This document shows positions 10,666 through 21,296 of a DNA stretch of 64,000 nucleotides, in pieces. How positions within the stretch are numbered: position 1 is the first letter of the stretch; each line of letters starts with the position of its first letter. A program made the translations under genes and the position numbers. Below the pieces are notes generated by a model. It did not search any database, was not told the DNA's origin, and was given only the letters and a program-made list of their open reading frames with translations. Origin of the DNA: Massospora cicadina (lineage: Eukaryota; Entomophthoromycota; Entomophthoromycetes; Entomophthorales; Entomophthoraceae); contig JAKSZP010004191.1 of the NCBI GenBank assembly GCA_022478985.1, forward strand, positions 1 through 64,000, written 5' to 3'.

Positions 10666-13600
10666 TTTCACCATAGAGACCTTCCCTACTCCTATAAAGG
10701 GGTTAATCCCCATGTAGGTGTTTTAGCTAAACCAGAGGCAGCAGGAGAGGAACCGTTGGGTAATAGCCTCAAAGTTGGATAAATCTGACTACATGTTTTT
10801 GAGAGGTTTGCCCATGAGCTATTTATAAGCATATTAACCCAATTCTTGGGGTTTCACCAAGAATTGGACAGGATCTTTTGGCCAATATCAGAAGTAGTAT
10901 TATTTAAATCAAGTTTCTCAAAATTGCAGGCTTGTATATGTCCAACCCTTCCTCTTTTTAGCCAAGTTTTATACCCAACATTCTTGTTCTGAAGCTAGGG
11001 AGGCAAATGTCTGACAGTTGTGTAAACAGGTTGGCTTCTATAAAGTAAATATAGTTTAATAAGAGTTGCTAACTAGTTAAATAGCAAGATCAAAAGTTAC
11101 ACCTGTTTAATTTTTCCATGTTTTAAAATATATAATATGAAATCCTCTTATTTATATAAATGTAATCTAGCTAAACGTTTTAAACATCCTTATTCATTTC
11201 ACATCAAAAGTGAATAGGGGTTAACTGTTTTAGACTCAGAAAGATTTAATGGTGTAGACCAGTTTCACCTCCATGCATAAGTTAACCTTTTATTATAATA
11301 ATGCACTGGTGTGTATCTATCAACACCAATCCTACCTAATACCTAGAAGTAAAAAGTTACTAAAAAGATTATTAATTAAAATATACCACCCAGTTTGACT
11401 TATTCATATTGCATATGTGCTATAGGTATTGAATATCTCTAAGGAATGCTGCTACTCTAAAATAATCTGTTATAAAGTTGAAATAGGTAGCAGCAGGTGT
11501 AGTGATGCTATACTACCCAATAGTAAAATTACTTATTTTAACTATGTTTCACTACCTATATTAGCTTATCTTATTTATTTATTATAAAGGTATTGAGGAT
11601 CAGTCTATGGCGCACTGATGATATAACATTATATTTTTTATGATATATTCAATTATGTGAAAGCTGAATATGATAATTTCAATATAAATGAAGATCAGCT
11701 ATAAAATTAGCTGAGCCTCAATTACCTTTATCCTATAAAATTAGGCTTACTATTGAATAAATTGAGGTAGCTCTTATCACCTTCCTTAATATTAAAACTT
11801 TAAGAAAAACTATGGCAACATACCCAGGTAGATTATTTAGATCTGGGTGGTAGAGTTGGGATAAAAGTTTTATAGTTTTATAGTTTTATGGGTGTTATAG
11901 TTATGCAGTTTAATCTATAATATCCCTCATCATTTAAACATGGATGTAGATTCTACATAATAACATGTGTAGAAGTATTAACTTGAAATTAAAAAAAACA
12001 AAAAGATAAATAAGAAAGTTTAGAAAGTGAAACCTGGGTAAAAGTTATAAAAGTGCAATAAATTTTTATAGGGAATAGTATAAACTAGATGCTATAACTA
12101 ATTATTTTATATGATGGTAGGAAGAGGCTTAAATGTGTGGATGATGCTACGGTGGCAAAGGTGCAATTGAAGCTTCCTTGGTATATTTTTTGGTAAGAGA
12201 TCCTACTCAGTCAATGGGAGGGAGCAGCAGGGTGTTGGTATGCACTTTTGATAGTGAATGGACCATGATGATACTCATCAGATATTTCTGTTCTATAAAT
12301 TAACTTTTTTAAGTTAAAGATGTTATGCTAGAGTTGATTATTGATATGATAAAGTGGCGCAAAAGGAAATTTTATAGATGTGTAAAAGGGCCATATAGTT
12401 GATAGTTATGGCAATAAAATTTTGAGTAGATTATATACTTTAAGTAAACACAATAGTTTGTATGGCTTTATAGAGAAGCTATATTAAAGTTAGAATGAGA
12501 TTTTAGGGACTATAGATTTTAGAGCTAAAAAGGTGCAAACCAGTAACAATCTATTAAGTGACTTATTAATCAGAATTATGGATGCTTAAAATAATATGCA
12601 ATGCAAAAGCAATGTGGATATAATATATAGGACAATTAAGTGTATGGAACTGATCAAACTACACTTAATAGATGGCTAGATCCTTTTTAACCCTCTCAAT
12701 AATTTTTTACATAAGTGCGTCTAAAAATTAGGGGCTTATATAAATTTGGAAATGCATATATGCATCAAAAAATAAGATTTTTGTAAGCCTAAAAGCCCAT
12801 ATATGCATCTAAAAAATAATAGTTAGACATTTACCTGTAAAGTAGAATAAAGAAAGGAAATGTTTATTGTTAAAGTTTTTGCCTACTTCAAATGGTCTGG
12901 TTCTTCTTCTTAGATAAATTGGAGTTTTAAGCGCCTATTGTATGGAGACATTAGATCAGACAGTGACAGTAATTAAGATATAAACTCCTTAAATTACACT
13001 TAAAGGCTGTACTCTCCTGTTGTCTAATTGTACAATGGCTCACTGAACTGATCCTCCTGATTTCAAGTAATTACCTGACTATATAGTTAAAAAATAATAA
13101 AAACAAAAAGCTTGTATATTAAACTATCAACTTTTTATGCTAAAATTTTGTTTTTTATTTGTTAAAATTAAAAAGATTTTATAGGGTTCAATATTAACCA
13201 CACCTTACCCATGACACTTTGCCTCCCATTACCACTTAGCCAGTGGATCACAATGAATAGTCTAAGAGTCTACAAACTATAAGGCTATGCGGTAACACAG
13301 CTCAACCTCTTGGTCAGTGTTTTACTGATAATTATTTCAAGACAGCGTTTTCTCTAATGCATCTGAAAATAGCTAAACTATTGCTACTTTTGAGCAACAG
13401 TAGCACATATTAAGCTAATTCATACTATTAATTAGTTATTAATTTAATCAAAAACTTGATTGGCATAAAAAACAATTCTCAACATAGACCAACAATTACC
13501 ACAAGCCTGGGTTATCAAGTCAACTTATTATTTAATATCTAACTTAACTAACAAAGCCCCAAGCCTTTGTCATCTTAGTCAAATATTATCAAGTGGAACC

Positions 13601-13837
13601 GCTAGGCAGCAAATCCCAAGCTTTAATATACCTAGTATATTTTGGTTCATAATTATGGATAATTTTGATATAATACATAATAAATTAGCATCAGCTAATA
13701 TTATTATTTCCCCTATCAAATTATCCAACAATTTGGGTCCAGTCAACCATTCAACATGTATATTGCAGTTCAAGTTTAAGATATGAAACTATTTATATAT
13801 GGCCCATGAAAATTTTGAGTTGTTTTGTGTGCAGTTG
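10650..13837. repeat. tandem segmental duplication, copy 2, proximal part
   Basis: Diverged homologue of 3950-9400. It lacks the LINE-like insert and the SINEs of copy 1, so it supplies their empty sites (near 12390 and 12480). It is interrupted at 13837 by the solo LTR and continues at 22054. No coding potential is conserved with copy 1. Confidence 0.85.
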
Positions 13838-14330
13838 TGTCATGGAAACGGCAGAAGAAGTTTAGACTGGCCTTCCAGTCAGGATGCTTAAGCACCCAAA
13901 AAGTAAGCCAGAATGCCAGGGGCATTGCTGACTATGCAACTTAATATGGAGCTGGGAAGTGTGATACAACGAAGTGGTGGCATAGCAGCAGGGTAAGGAG
14001 TATCCCAATGGCAAACCACACTGAACCCATCCCCAACTCAGCAGTTCCCACTGCATGTGGTGGGATTGCTGGTATAGTCTCGATGAGATTCTTGGCTTGA
14101 GCAGCCAACCTATTGGGGGCAATATGGAGATTGATTCTCTCTTTCCATTGTTGTACATAGGGCCATAAGATCCTCATATACTGATATCAGAAATTAACAA
14201 GAGCGGGGTTGCAGGACCAAAAGTATTGGACTTGCTGGGCCCAATTGGTGATAGAGGGAGCCATGGTGACCAAAAGAATTGGTAATGCCCACCAGGAGTG
14301 CGGGGTGATGGACCACCAGGAAAATGCCAT
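13838..14330 (-). pseudogene. LTR-encoded hydrophobic N-terminal extension, C/E family (solo LTR copy)
   Basis: The first ATG after the predicted transcription start is at 14328-14330 (M-A-F-S-W-W). The frame passes through an APSITNW-like segment and a second start-like M-R-I (14175-14177). It then enters a hydrophobic stretch (about 14030-13945) ending S-H-F-P-A-P-Y, and near the LTR end a W-rich LAFWLTFWVL segment. Three internal stops (after NF, and two after PAPY) break it. The same order of segments occurs in LTRs of C (36823-37310, 42895-43390), E (27055-27142, 32503-32667) and the 62.9-kb LTR. See the findings for why I think this is coding. Confidence 0.5.
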
Positions 14331-14475
14331 CTGGGATGCAGTTAAGAGGGAAAATAAAATAAAACAAATAAAAATTTCTTTTTAGTAAAATTTTATTGGG
14401 AAAGGAAAGTAAGAAAATCGACCAACAATTTTCTCAGTGCCATGCAACTGATTGAATAGTGGTTGATTGGATAGT

Positions 14476-15368
14476 TGTCATGATTGGATAACATAATAGT
14501 AGGCACTGATGCTAGAGATAAGGCTGGGTGACAGAAGGCCCAGAAGATAAAAACTTCAGGCTCTCCCTGACCTAAAGCACACCTTATATCAACGCTGGGT
14601 GCAATCCAAGCATGCCCAGGCTGATACTAATGAGGTGCAAAATGCCCAGCCTCTTATCTCGGCCCAGGCATCAAAATGAACAATTTACGTTTTAAATGAA
14701 GATGATTCAATTTGCTTGGTTGGAGAGCAAGGGTTTAAGTCCCGCTCCAGCTATGAAATTTTGAGTTCAGGTAAAATAAGGCTTCAATCAATTACTCAAG
14801 TGAAGGCACTTTCAGTGTATTTTACCAAAATGGATGGAAGCATCTGTTTAAGGGATCATCAAGCCTTGGGTGCACTTCCGCAGAGCCTGAATTTCCCCAT
14901 CTCATTTTAAATATGTTTTTGTGACCAACATTCCTTGTTGATCAACTTTCTTAAATAAAACCCCCATTATTTTACATTTTTTCCAATGGTTCCTTGGGCA
15001 AACTTGGTGGTGGACCTCTTTGGGGAGGTCTCCAACCATGTGGGCCACTACCTTATCTCACAATTTACCAAAATCTCAGGGGAACCTGTGGGCCACCCAG
15101 GTCCCCTCCAGATTGAGGCACTCAAGCCCCCTGACGCCAAACCACACTTGATTATGAACGCCCCTCTGGGGTCCACTCAAGCGTGATGTTCCTTACTTAC
15201 CTGGTATTATATGTTGCTCTTTACACCCTTGCCTGAGGTACCCTTTGCACTGGCACCACTAGAGGTGCCTTCCTACCCATTCTTCTAATGGCTAGTTCCC
15301 TAGCAATGTGGGTTTGCATCCCACATCACCTTACTGGGAACAAGAGAATTACAGACACTCTCTTGACA
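14476..15368 (+). repeat. 5' LTR of element A
   Basis: Starts TGTCATG and ends CTCTTGACA. A TATA-like TTTTAAATA (about 14905) lies about 30 bp before the 11-nt self-priming segment at 14937-14947, which marks the probable transcription start. The U3 part holds a tRNA-like hairpin at 14719-14751. The R/U5 part is coding in the consensus (see 14986). Confidence 0.9.
14937..14947 (+). promoter_or_regulatory. predicted transcription start and self-primer of element A
   Basis: GTTGATCAACT. In Tf1 of fission yeast the first 11 nt of the mRNA anneal to the PBS and prime reverse transcription. Here this segment pairs with 15371-15381 at 9 of 11 positions; in element B the match is 11 of 11. There is no ATG between this site and 14986. 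Confidence 0.5.
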
Positions 15369-15600
15369 TTAGTCAATCAACCATTTTATTATATGTGCAT
15401 AAGAATTATCCGTGTGGGACTTTCATTATTAGTAAATTGGGTACACTGGCCATTTGTCACTGCCACGATGGTGATCACCACAGTTTTCTCATTTGGTTTT
15501 GTACTGGTGCGTCTCAGCGTTATTCTTGCAACTACCAATTAAGAAGTGCTCACCCTTCCTGCTTGTACCTGGTGGTCTCAGACTTATTGCAATCCTAATA
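14986..15600 (+). pseudogene. LTR-encoded hydrophobic extension running into gag (element A)
   Basis: The first ATG after the predicted mRNA start is at 14986 (M-V-P-W-A). In element A the frame is broken by a one-base deletion near 15181 (the 3' LTR has CAAGCAGTGATG where this one has CAAGCGTGATG) and by a TGA where B has TGG (about 15235). The frame then continues through M-A-S-S-L-A-M-W (15288), leaves the LTR at 15368 and enters gag. At least three hydrophobic, possibly membrane-spanning, segments are encoded: the FLTYLVLYV region, the LLMASSLAMWV region, and the region after IIRVGLSLLV. Confidence 0.5.
15369..15386 (+). promoter_or_regulatory. primer-binding site of element A (self-priming type)
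   Basis: The sequence directly after the LTR is TTAGTCAATCAACC. It does not begin with TGG, so it does not fit the 3' CCA end of a tRNA. It is a decayed version of the B site TTAGTTGATCAACC, which is complementary to the LTR segment GTTGATCAACT. Confidence 0.5.
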
Positions 15601-16976
15601 TCATGATTCCCCGCCTTTCTCCTGAGATTTATTCAGAAATTTATCAGGCCTTAGCTTCCCTGGAACCAAAACCCTCATTAGGAAAAAACAATTCGTCTGG
15701 TTTTTGTCCACTTTTGCGAGGAGTGGATCTATTGTCCCAGTTGTCTCCTGAGGCGGGTGACTGGGTTTTTGCGGTACTCCACACACAGCTGCTCTTGTGG
15801 CAAGCAATAGGGGGTTTGGAACAGGTCTTGGAGCAGAATCGACCTGATGAAGCATCCTTCCATTCCTTCTTTGAGTTTTTTCTCTGCGTCAAGTGGGTCA
15901 TCCATTGAAAGTATGCTTGAGTGAGTTCTGTAAAAAAGTCCAGGTTTTGCCTCAAACTAATGAATTTAAAATGTTGTTTCTCCATTTGACCTTAAACATC
16001 TAAATGCAAAATTCCCCAATTTGGCAGTCACCTCCTTCCAAATTTGATCACCTTGTCAAAACCCTTTGGGGTAGTTTCTCCACCCCAACTTGGAAGGGGC
16101 CAGGTAATTTGGCTATCATTGGCTTAAATAATATAAATATGGAAGCCAAAAAGTTGCGCACGCCTCTGGAAATGAGGGAATCTTATCCTTCTAATCCTTC
16201 TACTTCTTTCAAATTTGGAAATGTACAGGGGTCTAGACCTGAGAATGAAGTAAAGGTTTCAGATGATTCTGCTGTGATGATGTCACCCATGGTCATCCCT
16301 ATTAATAGCGCTTCCTCAACTAGTGATTTTTCCTTGAAACGTGAGATGCTTCCCACTGATTTCCTCCCAGTCTTGGCAGAAATTGGGAACATTGAAGGGT
16401 CCAAACCCAAATTTAACAAAAACAATTCTGTTATCATTTTTTCTCCCCAACACATTTCTGAGGTGCATGCCAAAGCATCAGCTCAGGGCTTGGGGGTGAT
16501 GGCCCTGGATAACGATGTGCACCAAACCCTTAGACTGAGTGAGGGTTCATTTGAACCAAAAAATGTGTTTTATAGTGTGAGCAATTTATCCCAAAATGAA
16601 CCTTTTATTTGCTCATATGGTCTGGATGAGGGCTCCATTTCAGTCTACCAGATTACTCCTGAGAACCCTCATTTGACCCCTACCATAGTTAGGGGTTCTC
16701 AGGAAGTGGAGAAGGAACTTTGTCACAAATTTAAAGATATATATGCACCTGCAGAAGGTGTGGTAGGATATGTGGCCTCAGTAGTAAGAGTGGCCCACTA
16801 TCCTTCCCCCTTCTATGATTCCAAAACATACCCTGATGGCTTGTTCAAGCCAGAGGAAGAATTTGGTGGTAAGTTGATGGCGTTTTCTGCGTTGAATAAA
16901 TCTCATTCTGGATATTTCTTGTTGACTGCTACTCTTACATCCTCTTATGGAAAGTTCAGCACAACTATTTTTAATG
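15601..16976 (+). pseudogene. gag of element A, frameshifted
   Basis: Capsid-like segment at 15710-15910 (LSPEAGDWVF and an FFEFF-containing helix region), then frame breaks before 16004. A long open stretch from 16004 to 16984 reads into the protease region. I find no CX2CX4HX4C zinc knuckle anywhere in this gag, in contrast to many Ty3/gypsy Gag proteins. A single extra base at about 16968-16974 shifts the frame just before the protease motif, relative to element B. Confidence 0.75.
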
Positions 16977-17330
16977 GATACTAGTGCCTCAAATAATTTT
17001 ATTGATCAAAATCTTGCTGACTACCTTGAGTTGAGTTACTCACCAGGTGGTATGGTTAGAGATGGGGCTTCTCAAGGTATCCCTACACTAAACATCATGG
17101 AGTCAGTCAATTTCCAGATAGGTTCTTATCTATTGTCTGATCAGTTTCAAGCTATCAGAAACCTCTTGTTTCCCATCATTTTGGGTGTTGATTGGTGGCG
17201 GAAGTTTGACGTCAGAACAAATTTAAAAGAAAACACTTTATCCTTGTCTTTAACAAATGGTCACCAGTTGATTGTTCCTCTGTCTGAGGATAATGCCCCA
17301 GGCAAATTACCCCATTGGCCCAATGTTCCC
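16977..17330 (+). pseudogene. aspartic protease of element A, active site altered
   Basis: The catalytic motif at 16977-16988 reads D-T-S-A where element B has D-T-G-A. The glycine codon GGT has become AGT, a G to A transition. The rest of the domain follows colinearly (N-F-I-D-Q-N-L, then the G-V-D-W-W region near 17185). Retroviral-type proteases need D-(T/S)-G-(A/S), so this copy is probably inactive even apart from the frameshift upstream. Confidence 0.8.
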
Positions 17331-18290
17331 AGTCTGTATCTTGCCCCTTTGCTGAAGCCTACTGTGGGACTTTTCTTATCTTCCTGTTTAGAGGAGTTGG
17401 CATCTTCTTTTGATGCAGCTTCAGCTAGTATGCTACCAGAACATTCCAAGTTTGATTGTGAATTTAAACTTACTGTGGATCTGGTGCGTATTTCTTCTCC
17501 CATATACCCATTGACTGTCCAGGATGAAGAGGTTTTAGATGTATGGGTGAAGGAGCAGTTGGTCAAAGGTGCCATCTTTCAGCGTACATCCCCTGTTTGC
17601 TCCCCACTGCTCTTTGTGGAGAATGCTGATGGAACTTTACGTCCATGTGTCAATTATGGAAATTTAAACAATGTGACTGTACCCAACCTCCATCCCATCC
17701 CTTTAGATTCCCAGATTGCGCTATGTGGAGAAGGCAAAGGTCTTCTCCAAGCTGGATTGCCTCAATGCGTTCAATCAAATCCGGATAAAGAAGGGCCAGG
17801 AATGGTTAACCGCATTCCACACCAGAAAAGGAATTTTCCAGTTCCAGGTTATGCCCTTTGGGCTTAAGAATGCCCCTGCCATCTTTCAACGCCGCATTGA
17901 TGCTGCGTTGGAAGACTTTTGGGGGTATGTGCGGTTGCCTACATGGATGACATTCTGGTGTTTTCCCCCAATAATGAGTCATATGCAGTTCACCTTTGAC
18001 AAGTAGTGGAGAGATTGAGGGCCACCTGCCTTACCCTCAAGTTTAGCAAATGCGAATTCTTCAAGTCCCAGGTTACTTTTCTGGGCAACGTCATTTTTGA
18101 CCAGGGTCATATGATAACTCCAGACAAGGAAAAGGCTATTTGTGAGTGGCCTACCCCCACCTCTGTCAAGGAATTGAGGAGCTTTTTGGGGACGTGTACA
18201 TTTCTCAAGAAGTTCACATCCAGTCTCTCCGAGGTGGCAGCCCCCTTATATAAGGCTAGTGGGGCCAAGGTGCTTCAGTGGTCCCCATTT
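17331..18290 (+). pseudogene. reverse transcriptase of element A, three frame or stop lesions
   Basis: Ty3/gypsy RT is recognisable: LRPCVNYGNLN (about 17636), K-L-D-C-L-N-A-F-N-Q-I (about 17745), FGLKNAPAIFQ (about 17858) and the catalytic Y-M-D-D at 17940-17951. Lesions relative to B: a one-base deletion at about 17720 (GCGCTATG against GCACGTTATG) and another near 17918 that puts YMDD out of frame. A TGA at 17997-17999 is shared with B. The 3' thumb/connection (RSFLGTCTFLKKF) is intact in the 18006-18293 frame. A further deletion at about 18290 separates it from RNase H. Confidence 0.9.
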
Positions 18291-18799
18291 TGAAGGATGC
18301 TTTCCAAGCGGTGAAGTGCACCTTGTTATCCACATCCATCCTTCACCATGTTGATCCTGCAAAGGAGTTCATTGTGTCCTCAGATGCTTCCAACTTCGCC
18401 ATTGTAGCTGCCCTGTTACAGGTGGATAAATATGGGTCTGAGCATCCCATAGAATATTTTTCTAGGAAAATGTCTCTGCATGAGTTAAACTACGCCGTAT
18501 ATGACAAGGAGCTATTAGCAGTGGTAGAGGCGCTGATTTATTGGCATCACCATTTACATGGCTCTTCCCAACCATTCTGGGTATGCACTGACCACCGGGC
18601 CCTGTTGTGTTACCATGCTCCACATGTTTTAACACCACGTCAGACGCGTTGGCATAAAACCCTTGCCCTATTTACATTTTTCTATAAGTTCACCAAGGGC
18701 AAGGAGAATGGTTTGGCGGATGCTTTGAGCCGCAACCCTGCTTTGGCTCTCAATCCAAAGGAGGTAGAGATTCACAACACTCAGTTGATGATTCCCTAA
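18291..18799 (+). pseudogene. RNase H of element A, catalytic residues present
   Basis: Open from 18278 to 18799. All four acidic positions expected for RNase H are visible: V-S-S-D-A-S (first D), K-E-L-L-A-V-V-E (E), C-T-D-H-R-A-L (D) and G-L-A-D-A-L-S (D). This is the best-preserved part of element A. It ends at a TAA (18797-18799) that element B shares and element D lacks, so it is not the natural end of the polyprotein. Confidence 0.9.
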
Positions 18800-19690
18800 G
18801 GTATGATTATGCCTCAACTTCCTAAGTCCACGGTACATATGCCAGCGCTCATGCCTTTGGAAAATGTAGCAGAATATAGCATGTTTAGGAAGGTAGTTCT
18901 TTATCAGCCATTATCAGCCAAATATGCTGTTGTTCTCGCTAAGAGTGCTCTGAATCAGGAGGACTTATCCAGGGGTTATCACGTGAAGGATGAGATGGTG
19001 TGGTTTCAAGGACGCCTATGGGTTCCTGCTGGACCACTGCGCCTGGAGATCATCCAGGACCATCATGAAGGAATCACCGATGGTCATCCTGGGAAAGCAA
19101 AAACCTTAGAGTTGATATGAAGCACTTACAATTGAGAGGGCTTGCCTGTTCAAATAGGGCGATATTGCAAAGAGTGCCTGATCTGCAATCAGATGAAACC
19201 CAATTGGCAACCTTTAGCAGGGTTGCTGGTACCAGTCCAAAAGGCTGAAGGGCCCTGGACTTCCTTATCAGTGGATTTCATTGTGGAGTTACCCGTTTCA
19301 GATGGGTATGATGCAATCATGGTGGTGGTGGACCGCTTTACAAAGTTTGCCCACTGTATTCCTTGCAGAACAACTATAACTGCCGCTGAATTGGCCAGGC
19401 TCTTCGTCGCCCATGTATTTGCGCTTCATGGGGTTCCTCAAAAAATCAGTGACTGGGGACCCCAGTTCACCTCCATCTTTTGGGAAGAGTTGCGTAAAAC
19501 TCTTCAGATTCGCCCCTGCCATTCAACTGCTTATCATCCCCAATCAGATGGGCAGACTGAGCGAGTGAACCAGTGCTTGGAACAATTTCTGCATTGTTAC
19601 ACCACCTCAGACCATTCATATTGGGTTCCTCACCTTCCCATGGCTCAGTTTAGTTACAACAACACTTTTCATTCATCAATTGGTTGTTCA
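18800..19690 (+). pseudogene. integrase core of element A
   Basis: The zinc-binding H-H (around D-H-H-E-G-I and D-G-H-P-G) and C-C (C-K-E-C-L-I-C) elements are split by a TGA at 19118-19120 that element B shares, plus a second TGA at about 19133 private to A. The catalytic triad is present: D in S-V-D-F-I-V-E-L, D in K-I-S-D-W-G-P-Q-F, and E in S-D-G-Q-T-E-R-V-N-Q. Against B there is a three-base in-frame deletion in the second motif. The frame from 19142 ends at 19714 because of a one-base deletion in the T run at 19691-19700, again shared with B. Confidence 0.9.
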
Positions 19691-20360
19691 CCTTTTTTGC
19701 TAACCATGGCTTAAACCCTACTTTTAACATGGAGCCCAGATGTGGTTCAAAAGTGGAAGCGGTGTTGGACTTTGCTAAGACTCTCAAGAAGGTCCATCAA
19801 GGGGTGCTAACAAGTTTGGAGGCAGCTATGCTGGTTTATAAGGAGAATGCCAATGGAAAGCGCTGAGTGGGTTCAGCATACAAGGAAGGGGATCTCTTGA
19901 TGCTTGATGCTCACAACATCCCTATCAAGCAGCTATGCAAAAAACTGGGTCCAAAGAGGATTGGTCCTTACTGGGTAGTTAGAAAGGTGGGACATGCCTC
20001 ATACCAGTTGGATCTTCCCTCCGCGTTTCAGATCTTCTCCATATTTCATAAAAGCAAGTTGACCTTGTTTGAGGGTCCTCCTCCTGTGACCCCTGAGGCT
20101 TATCTTGTGGATGGGGCACCGGAATGGGAAGTGGAGGAAATAGTAGCCTCCCGCTGGGTTAAGTGACGCCTTGAGTACTTGGTATCTTGAAAAGGGTTTG
20201 ACGCAGCAGAGAACAGTTGGGTGCCAGCATGGGATTGTGTACATGCCAAAGACCTAATCAAATCATTTCATAATTGTTTTCCTGAGGCTGCAGGATCTCA
20301 GCTGAAGCCAGCCGTTGCTGCTATGAAGTTGCCACCAGCACATACTAACTTCTCCTTAGC
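19691..20360 (+). pseudogene. integrase C-terminus (GPY/F) and chromodomain of element A
   Basis: After the shared frameshift the frame 19684-19866 ends at TGA 19864-19866. This replaces a Trp codon that is intact in element D, and element B shares the stop. The GPY/F module (R-I-G-P-Y-W-V-V) follows at about 19950. A chromodomain comes next (E-W-E-V-E-E-I-V, then L-E-Y-L-V-S, K-G-F-D-A-A-E-N-S-W) at about 20120-20260. It is broken in A by TGA at 20164-20166 (CGA in B) and by TGA for TGG near 20188. Chromodomains of chromoviruses steer integration to modified histones. Confidence 0.9.
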
Positions 20361-20387
20361 AAACGCCCCTGGAGGGGGCGGAGCATA

Positions 20388-20405
20388 AGAAGGAGGAGAG
20401 GGTAA
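20388..20405 (+). promoter_or_regulatory. polypurine tract of element A
   Basis: A purine-rich run (AAGAAGGAGGAGAGGG) ends TAA immediately before the 3' LTR. It is the same in element B at 50475-50493. Confidence 0.8.
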
Positions 20406-21296
20406 TGTCATGGTTGGATGACATAATAGTAGGCACTGATGCTAGAGATAAGGCTGGGTGACAGAAGGCCCAGAAGATGAAACTTCAGGCTCTCCCTAAC
20501 CTAAAGCACACCTTATATCAACGCTGGGTGCAATCCAAGCATGCCCAGGCTGATACTAATGGGGTGCAAAACGCCCAGCCTCTTATCTCGGCCCAGGCAT
20601 CAAAATAAACGATTTACGTTTTAAATGAAGATGGTTCAATTTGCTTGGTTGGAGAGCAAGGGTTTAAGTCCCGCTCCAGCTATGAAATTTTGAGTTCAGG
20701 TAAAATAAGGCTTCAATTGATTACTTGAGTGAAGGCACTTTCAGTGTTTTTACCAAAATGGATGGAAGCATCTGTTTAAGGGATCATCAAGCCTTGGGCG
20801 CACTTCCGCAGAACCTGAATTTCCCCATCCCATTTTAATATGTTTTTGCGACCAACATTCCTTGTTGATCGACTTTCTTAAATAAAACCCCCATTATTTT
20901 ACGTTTTTTCCAATGGTTCCTTGGGCAAACTTGGTGGTGGACCTCTTTGGGGAGGTCTCCAACCATGTGGGCCACTACCTTATCTCACAATTTACCAAAA
21001 TCCTAGGGGTACCTGTGGGCCGCCCAGATCCCCTCCAGATTGAGGCACCTAAGCCCCCTGATGCCAAACCACACTCGATTATGGATGCCCCTCTGGGGTC
21101 CACTCAAGCAGTGATGTTCCTTACTTACCTGGTATTATATGTTGCTCTTTACACCCTTGCCTGAGGTACCCTTTTCACTGGCACCACTCAAGGTGCCTTC
21201 CTACCCATTCTTCTAATGGCTAGTTCCCTAGCAATGTGGGTTTGCATCCCACATCACCTTACTGGGAACAAGAGAGTTACAGACACTCTCTTGACA
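20406..21296 (+). repeat. 3' LTR of element A
   Basis: 891 bp, TGTCATGG to TTGACA, colinear with 14476-15368. Its LTR frame lacks the one-base deletion seen in the 5' LTR (open 20913-21164 and again from 21216) but has its own TGA for TGG. Followed by TSD GTAGT at 21297-21301 and then by the other half of the solo LTR. Confidence 0.95.

Larger units (their letters stand above)
14476..21296 (+). mobile_element. element A: full-length Ty3/gypsy chromovirus
   Basis: 6821 bp, with LTRs of 893 and 891 bp beginning TGTCA and ending TGACA. The TSD is GTAGT on the right (21297-21301) and a one-base variant ATAGT on the left (14471-14475). The unoccupied site survives as ACTAC at 63641-63645 in the related LTR. 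Domain order is LTR extension-gag-PR-RT-RNase H-IN-chromodomain. Every part carries frameshifts or stops. The LTRs differ from each other by roughly 4% in the first 250 bp by eye, mostly transitions. Confidence 0.95.

Noticed and set aside
15288..15542. Apparent small host membrane protein gene (hydrophobic ORF)
   Set aside because: The same ORF recurs in every A/B-family LTR and is in phase with gag, so it belongs to the element.
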